DNA of 64,000 nt from Spirosoma sp. SC4-14 (GTDB lineage: Bacteria > Bacteroidota > Bacteroidia > Cytophagales > Spirosomataceae): NCBI RefSeq assembly GCF_037201965.1, contig NZ_CP147518.1:6131001-6195000 (forward strand). The letters are read 5' to 3'. The notes under the pieces are model-generated. The model was not told the origin of the DNA, did no database searches, and worked only from the letters and a program-made list of their open reading frames with translations. The translations under genes were made by a program, and so were the position numbers. Positions 43,642 through 50,679 of the stretch are shown here, one piece after another (the stretch's first letter is position 1; each line of letters opens with the position of its first letter).

Positions 43642-43791
43642 GTCGCAGGCAACCCGACTAACGAGTGTAAAGCTAACCTTTAAGCTGTGCCGACTGTCAA
43701 CCGGAAGACGGCAAACGAACTCCAAAGCTACCTTGTCGAAACGTGCGCCCTGTCGACCGAAAGCCGAAATGGAAGCACTTTATGGCCTCGC
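43642..43791. repeat. Degenerate tandem repeat, 54-56 bp period, group 4
   Basis: GTC cores at 43642, 43696 and 43752 (spacings 54 and 56). Units contain AACTCAGGCGTTCA, AAAGCTACCTTGTCGAAACG and CCCTGTCGACCGAAAGCC. Between the 111-aa ORF start and attC-like site A. Confidence 0.78.
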
Positions 43792-43878
43792 ACCCAACGC
43801 CCGCGAGGGTTGACGGAGTAGCACACAAATCTACTGAACACGAACGACTTCCACCTTTACACCCTCGTTTGGTTGGGC
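43792..43878 (-). repeat. attC-like site A
   Basis: 87 bp. Outer cores ACCCAAC (43792-43798) and GTTGGGC (43872-43878). Inner boxes CGAGGGT (43804-43810) and ACCCTCG (43861-43867) pair perfectly. Spacers between outer and inner boxes differ by one base on the two arms, and an unpaired G follows the inner box, as in integron attC folds. TTGACGG and CCTTTACAC conserved. Confidence 0.73.
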
Positions 43879-43937
43879 TGAAAACCTTACCTCGGGACGT
43901 GCTCCCTGTCAGCGGAAAGCTGCCCACAGGGAGCAGA

Positions 43938-44516
43938 TTATTCTACAAAGTCTTTAAGTTGAATAAGCTCTTGCCCATTGTTAATAGAAAGCTTTTGGCT
44001 AGCAGCATCAAACATAAATGATTTTATAGAAGTGGTATCTGCTTGGAAAGTGCAAATCTTTTTCTCAAAAATGTTGCCCTTATCCACCAGTTCAAATCGA
44101 GTTGCAGACCCTAAAAAACCTTGATATGGACGTTGAATCACATAATTATACTGTTTGGACTGAAACGTAGGGCCAATTATGGGAAAGAGCAAAACTGCTA
44201 ATACTATCCCGACAAAGAAAATACCTCCAACGGCAAAACTTAGGGGAATAAGAATCAAACTAATAGGAAAGAAAGAACTAACAATCTTTGTAAAGACCCT
44301 ATTTTTTGGCCTGAAAAATATCACAGTACCAATAATAAAGAAGACAATATATGCCACTCGAATCAGCCAAAATTGAAAACGCCAGCCGTTGTAATTAAAT
44401 AGAAGACAGAAAAGGAAAATGAGAAACGAAATTAGTCCGAAAGCAGACAACCTACTTATTTTCATTTGCTTCAGAATTTTTATATCAAGTGCTTCCCCTG
44501 TCTCCAGAATGCTCAA
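43938..44516 (-). CDS. Cassette ORF: membrane protein, 175-192 aa
   Basis: Four hydrophobic segments (FGLISFLIFLFCLLF, FWLIRVAYIVFFIIGTVIFF, FPISLILIPLSFAVGG, FFVGIVLAVLLFPIIG) followed by a soluble C-terminal domain of about 70 residues. Start either 44516 or 44465 (MKISRLSAFGL); the latter fits a membrane protein better. Unknown family. It would be the first cassette next to the recombinase. Confidence 0.62.
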   Translation of the reverse strand: MSILETGEALDIKILKQMKISRLSAFGLISFLIFLFCLLFNYNGWRFQFWLIRVAYIVFFIIGTVIFFRPKNRVFTKIVSSFFPISLILIPLSFAVGGIFFVGIVLAVLLFPIIGPTFQSKQYNYVIQRPYQGFLGSATRFELVDKGNIFEKKICTFQADTTSIKSFMFDAASQKLSINNGQELIQLKDFVE

Positions 44517-44554
44517 GATGAATGTCTAAACCTGCCTAACCAGGCGATTCTCTT

Positions 44555-44754
44555 GTCACACGGAGCCACACAACGAGCCAAAAGTTGCCCTGTCACTACG
44601 TTCCTCGTGTCGACCGCAACCCAAAAAGTGCCCCAACTCAGGCGTTCACTTTGTCAACCGAAGCGACCAAACGAGCCAAAAGTTCGTTTGTCGAGACGTG
44701 ACCTCTGTCGACTGCAAGCTGACCACTACGTTGTTTTTCAGCTTGTTTGGCAAC
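44555..44754. repeat. Degenerate tandem repeat, group 5, next to recombinase end
   Basis: GTC cores at 44555, 44609, 44653 and 44707 (spacings 54, 44, 54; one unit shortened). Shared words CACAACGAGCCAAAAGTT, GTCGACCGCAACCC, AACTCAGGCGTTCACTTTGTC, GTCGACTGCAAGCTGACC. Confidence 0.72.
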
Positions 44755-44837
44755 ACCCAACATAGTATTGTACGCGAATTAGCGGAACTATAGACAGCTA
44801 ACAAGCAGGTTATCAATTATTTTCAGTTCCGCTAATT
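44755..44837 (-). other. attI-like single core plus 13-bp inverted repeat
   Basis: Minus strand GTTGGGTG (core 44755-44761) has no partner core, unlike the attC-like sites. Immediately beyond it toward the recombinase gene lies a perfect 13-bp inverted repeat AATTAGCGGAACT (44777-44789) / AGTTCCGCTAATT (44825-44837) with a 35-nt loop containing GGTTATCAAT. A lone GTTRRRY core beside the recombinase is where an integron attI would lie. Confidence 0.5.
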
Positions 44838-44916
44838 TTTGAAACCAATAAATACGCTTAGGGTTCGTTCCAAATAAATAACTTGCCTATGAAAATAACA
44901 AATTAGAGTTTTTGAA

Positions 44917-45165
44917 GTGACTAAACGGTATGTTCACTCGGTGCCGGTACAACGGATATGGGATATAGAAGGATACCCAACCTACTTTTTTGGCGATGAT
45001 AACGAGCTATATCGAATCACAAAACGAGGTGAACTCGTACGGATTCGGCGCAGTGTGAAACGCTACACGCAGGGATACGTGCTCAAGAGTAAGTTCTACA
45101 GTCTGAAACAACTTCGTTTGTTGCTCCGTCGACATGGTCTTACAGGTCATCCAACGGGCTTTTGA
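44917..45165 (+). CDS. Small basic protein, 82 aa, convergent with recombinase
   Basis: GTG start at 44917. Sequence RIWDIEGYPTYFFGDDNELYRITKRGELV resembles the NUMOD4-like start of phage/mobile-element proteins that read 'W-x-D-I-x-G-Y'. The second half is very basic (RRSVKRYTQGYVLKSKFYSL, LRLLLRRHG), suggesting nucleic acid binding. Its end overlaps the 3' end of the recombinase gene by 26 bases on opposite strands. Function unknown; possibly a directionality or regulatory factor. Confidence 0.55.
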   Translation: MTKRYVHSVPVQRIWDIEGYPTYFFGDDNELYRITKRGELVRIRRSVKRYTQGYVLKSKFYSLKQLRLLLRRHGLTGHPTGF

Positions 45166-46333
45166 GCATGCTGATTTTATCGGCCGTCACATGCGTATAG
45201 CGCATGGTGGTCAGGATGCTCTCGTGGCCTAGCAGTTGCTGAATGTAGCGAATGTCGGTACCCGATTCGAGCAGGTGTGTAGCAAAACTGTGCCGCAGTG
45301 TGTGAATACCACCCCGCTTTGAAATATGAGCCTGACCTACGGTGTCGCTGTAGACCTGCTGAATAGTCCGCGTCGTTAATGGCTCCTTCGTTTCGTTTTC
45401 TTCAAAAAGATACGTTTTGGGCTTGTAGCGGTTCAAATAATCCTCTACAGAGGCTGCAAGTTTCTCCGAAAACATTACAATGCGGTCTTTTTTACCTTTG
45501 CCGCCCCGGATTGTAATCAACCTTCGAACAAAGTCAAGATCGGTCAGGCGTAGGGTAGCTACTTCACTAACGCGCATACCCGTTGCATAGACCAGTTGAA
45601 ACAGGGTCCGATATTTCAGACTGGTCGTCGCCTGAAAAATGGCTCTCACCTCGGCCACACTGTAAACCATCGGTAGTTTTTGAGCCTGCCGCGGATACGC
45701 TATATCGTATTGTTGTTTGTTGCGGCCCAATACCTTTTCCTGATAAAACTTCCAGGCATTGATATGTACGTTCAACGTAGCGGAGCCTAGCCGTTTCTTT
45801 TCCACCAGAAACAATAGGTAATGCTGGTATTGAACGGCGGTTAGTTCGTCAAGCGGCTTGTTGCCAGCATAACGAATGAGTGCAATCAGCGCCTGTTTGT
45901 AGTTCTTTAGCGTCTTATAGCTGTAGTTCTGTATTCTCAACACGCTACAAATGGCAATAATAACGGGGTGACTGTCAAATTCACGCACGGGCGGAGCATA
46001 CCGAAACGGCTTGCGGACGGGTCGTAATTTACCGGCGGGAGGCCAGACTGGGTTAGTAGCCTGTTCAACTTCGACAACCGTCGCATCAGGTTTGTAGAAA
46101 CGCACAACATCTTCATGGAACCGGCAATAGTCTTTACCAAAGAGCTGCCCGATTTTCACGACCGATGTACGGGTATTCGGCACGACCCAGCACCGGCGCG
46201 AAAAGCTCCACCGACGGCCGGGAATGGTGCCTATGAGATGGTTGCCTATGGGGTCTTGCGGAAACGAGACAGCCAATAAATCAGGATCTTTTTCGTCGAT
46301 TCGGATTGTAATCATGGCGATAAGACTTTCCAT
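45140..46333 (-). CDS. Tyrosine recombinase (XerC/D-like, candidate cassette integrase)
   Basis: 397 aa (alternative start at 46315). The N-terminal 80 residues form an extra domain (GRRWSFSRRCWVVPNTR), followed by a SAM-like core-binding domain (YSYKTLKNYKQALIALIRYAG) and the catalytic domain with Arg254 (ATGMRVSEVATL), Lys281 region (RGGKGKKDR), HTLRHSFATHLLESG (His344, Arg347), LLGH (His370) and Tyr379. The C-terminus KSPLDDL resembles the SPLD end of integron integrases, but the IntI-specific insertion before the HxLRH box is absent. Transcribed toward the array; intact. Confidence 0.9.
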   Translation of the reverse strand: MESLIAMITIRIDEKDPDLLAVSFPQDPIGNHLIGTIPGRRWSFSRRCWVVPNTRTSVVKIGQLFGKDYCRFHEDVVRFYKPDATVVEVEQATNPVWPPAGKLRPVRKPFRYAPPVREFDSHPVIIAICSVLRIQNYSYKTLKNYKQALIALIRYAGNKPLDELTAVQYQHYLLFLVEKKRLGSATLNVHINAWKFYQEKVLGRNKQQYDIAYPRQAQKLPMVYSVAEVRAIFQATTSLKYRTLFQLVYATGMRVSEVATLRLTDLDFVRRLITIRGGKGKKDRIVMFSEKLAASVEDYLNRYKPKTYLFEENETKEPLTTRTIQQVYSDTVGQAHISKRGGIHTLRHSFATHLLESGTDIRYIQQLLGHESILTTMRYTHVTADKISMLKSPLDDL

Positions 46334-46350
46334 TTCGGAAAAAGTCTCTT

Positions 46351-46426
46351 TCTAACAGGATTAACAAGATTGACATGATCGTATTGTCTGCAATGAAATC
46401 CTGCTAATCTAGTTAATCCTGTCAGA
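46351..46426. repeat. Inverted repeat with CAGGATTAACA core
   Basis: Arms 46351-46371 and 46406-46426 are complementary at 19 of 21 positions (TAACAGGATTAACAAGATT against AATCTAGTTAATCCTGT). Lies between the recombinase and aldehyde dehydrogenase genes. From memory, similar 'aatcctgttaatcctgt' hairpins are frequent between Bacteroidota genes. Confidence 0.75.
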
Positions 46427-46434
46427 AAAATGAC

Positions 46435-47973
46435 TTATAACTCAAAGGTAATGCCCTGGGCAAGAGGCATAGTAATACCATAGTTGACGGTATTGGTTTG
46501 TCGGCGCATGTAGGCTTTCCAGGCATCAGAACCCGATTCGCGGCCACCTCCTGTTTCTTTTTCGCCACCAAACGCGCCCCCAATTTCGGCACCCGACGTG
46601 CCAATGTTTACGTTGGCAATGCCACAATCCGAACCGGCCACCGACAGAAACCGCTCGGCTTCGCGCATGTTAAGCGTAAAAATGGCCGACGATAAGCCTT
46701 GTGGGACGGAATTCTGCTGTAGAATGGCATCGTCGAGCGTGGTGTATTTGAGCAAATACAGAATTGGAGCAAATGTTTCGCGCTGCACCACAGACCAGTG
46801 GTTGTCGGCTTCGGCAATACAGGGCTTTACATAACACCCCGACTCGAAACCTAATCCGTTGAGCACTCCCGGCTCAACAACAAACCGCCCTCCCAATTCC
46901 CGAATTTCATTCACCGATAACAGATAACTGTTCACAGCAGCCTGGTCGATCAGCGGTCCAACATGAAACGACTCATCTAACGGATTGCCTATACGCAATT
47001 GGGCATAAGCGCTTTTGAGCCGATTTTTCACATCGTCATAAATATGTTCCTGAACAATAAGTCGCCGGGTCGTCGTACAGCGTTGCCCAGCCGTTCCAAC
47101 AGCTCCAAACACAATGGCAGGAATAGCCAGATCAAGATCGGCATGTTCGGAAACAATGATGGCATTATTACCACCAAGTTCGAGCAGGCTACGGCCCAAA
47201 CGGCCAGCCACGGCTTCGGCAACGGATTTCCCCATGCGTGTGCTGCCCGTGGCCGACACGAGTGCAATTCGTGGATCACGGGCCAGCCACTCACCCGCAT
47301 CGCGTCCACCCGTAATGAGGCAGGATACCCCTTCGGGCACGTCGTTATTTCGCAACACATCGCCAATGATCTGCTGGCAGGCCAGAGCCGTTAGTGGTGT
47401 TTTTTCAGACGGTTTCCAAATGCACACATCACCACAAACCCAGGCCAGCATGGCGTTCCACGACCAAACCGCTACCGGAAAATTAAACGCCGAAATAATA
47501 CCAACTACCCCCAGCGGATGCCATTGCTCAAACATCCGGTGCGCGGGCCGCTCCGAATGCATCGATAGCCCATATAGCTGGCGCGACTGCCCTACGGCAA
47601 AGTCGCAGATGTCAATAATTTCCTGCACCTCGCCCAGCCCTTCCTGTAGCGATTTACCCATTTCGTAGCTAACCAATGTACCCAGTTCGCGTTTATAGCG
47701 CCGAAACTGCTCGCCCATCTGCCGAACAATTTCGCCCCGGCGCGGTGCCGGAACTTGCCGCCACTCCGCAAAAGCCGCCTGTGCTGTTGCTACAACCCGA
47801 TCATAATCGGCGCGGGTCGACGGATGAACGCGCGCAATGAGCTGACCATCGGCGGGTGAGTAGGAATCAAGCGTTTTATCGGCCCGGCCTTCCGTAGTAG
47901 TTTGCCAGAACTGCTGCCCGGTACTGGTTCCGGGTTTTACGGGTTGGGTTGGTAAGGGAAGAATCGACTGCAT
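46435..47973 (-). CDS. Aldehyde dehydrogenase (ALDH7 / aminoadipate-semialdehyde type)
   Basis: 512 aa. NAD(P)-dependent aldehyde oxidation in the cytoplasm. ALDH signatures: GIISAFNFPVAVWSWN (cofactor binding), KPSEKTPLTALACQ, LELGGNNAIIV (general base Glu) and GTAGQRCTTTRRL (catalytic Cys). The QRCTTTRRL form and GLGEVQEIIDICDFAVGQSR fit the ALDH7A1/antiquitin branch, which oxidises aminoadipate semialdehyde in lysine breakdown. Isolated gene, not linked to lysine genes here. Confidence 0.92.
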   Translation of the reverse strand: MQSILPLPTQPVKPGTSTGQQFWQTTTEGRADKTLDSYSPADGQLIARVHPSTRADYDRVVATAQAAFAEWRQVPAPRRGEIVRQMGEQFRRYKRELGTLVSYEMGKSLQEGLGEVQEIIDICDFAVGQSRQLYGLSMHSERPAHRMFEQWHPLGVVGIISAFNFPVAVWSWNAMLAWVCGDVCIWKPSEKTPLTALACQQIIGDVLRNNDVPEGVSCLITGGRDAGEWLARDPRIALVSATGSTRMGKSVAEAVAGRLGRSLLELGGNNAIIVSEHADLDLAIPAIVFGAVGTAGQRCTTTRRLIVQEHIYDDVKNRLKSAYAQLRIGNPLDESFHVGPLIDQAAVNSYLLSVNEIRELGGRFVVEPGVLNGLGFESGCYVKPCIAEADNHWSVVQRETFAPILYLLKYTTLDDAILQQNSVPQGLSSAIFTLNMREAERFLSVAGSDCGIANVNIGTSGAEIGGAFGGEKETGGGRESGSDAWKAYMRRQTNTVNYGITMPLAQGITFEL

Positions 47974-48110
47974 AACACAAATTAGTCCTTAGGTTGATGG
48001 AACACAAAACTATCGGCCTTTGTGTAAACATTGGACACATGACAGTAAACTTTTTGCGCTCAAATAGGTTGAAAACATACGAAGAATCACCTCAGCAAAT
48101 ACACAACGTT

Positions 48111-49154
48111 ATGAAAAATAAAGCAACCTTTTGTTTGCTGGCGCTCGGAGCAGCACTGGCCACTGACGCCGTCTGGGCACAAACCACGCCCACCGGAACC
48201 GCTACCTCGACAACCTACCCCACTGGTGCTATTGCCCCCGATTCAACTCCGGCTTCGTCGCGAAGTCAGCGACGGGCCATGAAACGTAATAAAAAAGCCA
48301 TGCAGCAGAACGCCCGTACGCATTCAGGAACATCGACCAGCATACAGGATGCCGAATACCGGCAAAGCTCAACCAGCGATGGTACGGCTATCAATAATAG
48401 CAATACCACAAACTACAATAGCAATAACGTTACTAATGCTCCAACAGGGGTTGGCAGTAATCCATCGACGGTAATCAATCCAACCCCGGCCGAACAGGTC
48501 AGCAACGGTCAGAACAATTCGGCAGCACGAAGCTCGGTCAGTAGCGACGGCAAAACTTATTCGCCCAATACGGGCATAACGCCATCGGGAACCAGTGTTA
48601 GCACATCGGGAACGGGTGAAGCCGTATCGGGCGCCCGAAGCAGCGAAATGCCTGCTGCAAAAGCAGGCAGTACCAATCGGGAAGCTAGTGTGGGCGACTT
48701 CATCTCGTCGTCACCCAATTTCACAACACTTCAAAATGCGCTTCAATCGGCCGATTTGTTCGAAACCCTGAAAGGAAGCGGCCCTTATACCGTTTTTGCG
48801 CCATCGAACAAAGCCTTTAAAAAATTACCAACCAGCGCCCAGAATGGCTTGCTCGAAGGCCGTAATCGCGATGCTCTGAAACAGCTACTCTCCTATCATG
48901 TAGTACGTGGCGAAGTCGATATGGCCGAACTCAATCGGCGTATTAAGGCTGGTAATGGTAAAGTTGAGCTACAAACTCTGGCCGGAACTACACTAACGGC
49001 CAAATCGGGATCGAACGGCAGTATAGAAATTTCCGACGATCAGGACCATACGGCTACTATCGACGCGGGTGATAACTACAAATCCGGAAATGGTGTAGTA
49101 CACGGCATTAATGTTGTGCTGATGCCCAAAGCTGCCAGTTCGATGTTTAAGTAA
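48111..49154 (+). CDS. Exported fasciclin-domain protein
   Basis: 347 aa from the start at 48111 (MKNKATFCLLALGAALATDA), which gives a proper signal peptide; the frame is open from 47994. Residues about 30-185 are low-complexity, rich in S, T, N, G, with SRSQRRAMKRNKKAMQQN. Residues about 195-345 form one FAS1 domain (FTTLQNALQSADLFETLKGSGPYTVFAPSNKAF and VVHGINVVLMPK boxes). FAS1 proteins mediate adhesion; an envelope or matrix role is inferred. Confidence 0.88.
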   Translation: MKNKATFCLLALGAALATDAVWAQTTPTGTATSTTYPTGAIAPDSTPASSRSQRRAMKRNKKAMQQNARTHSGTSTSIQDAEYRQSSTSDGTAINNSNTTNYNSNNVTNAPTGVGSNPSTVINPTPAEQVSNGQNNSAARSSVSSDGKTYSPNTGITPSGTSVSTSGTGEAVSGARSSEMPAAKAGSTNREASVGDFISSSPNFTTLQNALQSADLFETLKGSGPYTVFAPSNKAFKKLPTSAQNGLLEGRNRDALKQLLSYHVVRGEVDMAELNRRIKAGNGKVELQTLAGTTLTAKSGSNGSIEISDDQDHTATIDAGDNYKSGNGVVHGINVVLMPKAASSMFK

Positions 49155-49168
49155 AAGCTGCCTGAGTA

Positions 49169-49204
49169 ACAGTTGAACGTAGTATGTGTACTACGTTCAA
49201 CTGT
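49169..49204. terminator. Bidirectional hairpin between convergent genes
   Basis: Perfect 16-bp stem ACAGTTGAACGTAGTA (49169-49184) / TACTACGTTCAACTGT (49189-49204), loop TGTG. Lies between the fasciclin gene and the convergent permease gene and would fold on either transcript. Little T-run. Confidence 0.7.
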
Positions 49205-49214
49205 GGAATTGCTG

Positions 49215-50531
49215 TTAATGAATAACCAGACTCAGCAGCATCACACCTGCCAGCCCTGATAGTGAGACCAGTGTTTCCATAATCGACCAGGTTTTTAGTG
49301 TATCGGCCATCGATAGCTGAAAGTATTCACGAAACAGCCAGAAACCAGTGTCGTTTACGTGCGAGAACATCATGCTTCCGGCACCGATGCTGAGCACCAT
49401 TAAATTAGGTTCTACACCCGACGATTGTAATAAAGGGGTCACAAAACCCGCTGTGGTGATGCCCGAAACGGTCGAAGACCCAACGCACACCCGAATAATG
49501 GCGGCCATTGTCCAGGCCAGCAAATAAGGGTGCAGCGACGAATGCTGCATCAGATCGGCAATGGTCTGGCTCACGCCCCCATCAGTCAGCACCTGCTTAA
49601 GCGCGCCCGCACCACCAAAAATCAGGAACAGCATCGCGACTTCTTTGACTGATTCGGCCAGCAACGCCGTTACGTCGGCCATTGATTTACCTCGCCAGAT
49701 ACCAAGCGTAATACCTGCCACAAGCACCGAAATCAGCATACTGACAGTTGGTTCTCCCAGAGTTACCAGAATCTGTGCAAAAACCGATTCAGTTGCCAGG
49801 AACGGTGTCAGCAGGGTGCTCAATCCGATTAGCAGAATCGGCAATAGTACCGTAAAGAAACTTATACCAACGGATGGCATTTGTTCATCGGCCAGCTCAG
49901 CAGCCATAAATGCCTTGTTGGGTAGGGTAGTATAGCGTTTGAGAGTCGACCCAAACAAAGCTCCCGATATCAGAATAGCCGGAATCGATACCAGGATGCC
50001 GTAAAATAACGTAAGTCCAATATCGGCGTTAAATTGTTTGAGAATGGCCAGTGGAGCCGGATGTGGGGGCAAATACCCCTGCGTGACCGACAACGACGCC
50101 AGCATGGGCAAACCAATATATAAGGCAGGCAGTTTGTAGCGATAGGCCACCGTAATCACCAACGGCGACAGCAGCATAAAACCCACCGAGTAAAACAAGG
50201 GTAACCCCACAATAAACCCCGTGACCATAAAAGCCCATCGCGCATGGCGGGTTCCAACCAGCGCCATCATCGTTACGGCTATCTGTTGAGCAGCCCCACT
50301 TGTGGCCACTAGTTTCCCCAACATGGCCCCCAATGCAATAATACCCACAATAGAGCCAAGCGTACCGCCGATACCTTTCTGGATCGATTCCAGAATAGGC
50401 AGAGGTTGCATTCCCAGGGCCAGCCCAACCGCCATCGAAACAACCAGAAAAGCCAGAAAGGCGTGGATACGTATGTACGAAATGAGGGCAATCAGAACCA
50501 GAATGGCGAGCGTTGTAATGACTAGTGGCAT
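49215..50531 (-). CDS. GntP-family gluconate/sugar-acid permease
   Basis: 438 aa, about 12 membrane helices. GntP-family features: GGTLGSIVGIIALGAMLGKL near the N-terminus, GYLPPHPAPLAILKQFNADIG (proline-rich loop typical of gluconate:H+ symporters) and the late FSHVNDTGFWLFREYF motif. Inner-membrane proton symporter for gluconate or a related hydroxy acid. No sugar-acid kinase is linked, so the substrate is open. Confidence 0.9.
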   Translation of the reverse strand: MPLVITTLAILVLIALISYIRIHAFLAFLVVSMAVGLALGMQPLPILESIQKGIGGTLGSIVGIIALGAMLGKLVATSGAAQQIAVTMMALVGTRHARWAFMVTGFIVGLPLFYSVGFMLLSPLVITVAYRYKLPALYIGLPMLASLSVTQGYLPPHPAPLAILKQFNADIGLTLFYGILVSIPAILISGALFGSTLKRYTTLPNKAFMAAELADEQMPSVGISFFTVLLPILLIGLSTLLTPFLATESVFAQILVTLGEPTVSMLISVLVAGITLGIWRGKSMADVTALLAESVKEVAMLFLIFGGAGALKQVLTDGGVSQTIADLMQHSSLHPYLLAWTMAAIIRVCVGSSTVSGITTAGFVTPLLQSSGVEPNLMVLSIGAGSMMFSHVNDTGFWLFREYFQLSMADTLKTWSIMETLVSLSGLAGVMLLSLVIH

Positions 50532-50679
50532 AGCCCGAAAAGAAAGATAGCAACGGGATTTACTACCTGGTGGCTCCGGCAGATTTCGTACTACAAAAAT
50601 CAGGGTAAATCTGGGCAGCCGGGTTCAGCCTGATTTTTACATAGCCTGCCATCATTTTTTCTGTACTTTCGCCAAACCG

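Noticed and set aside
38764..44754. Possible CRISPR array from the regular 54-56 bp repeats
   Set aside because: Units are strongly diverged, adjoin each other without unique spacers, and no cas genes are present.
45140..46333. Calling the recombinase IntI
   Set aside because: The IntI-specific insertion before the HxLRH box is not present; only the short SPLD end and general catalytic motifs are shared.
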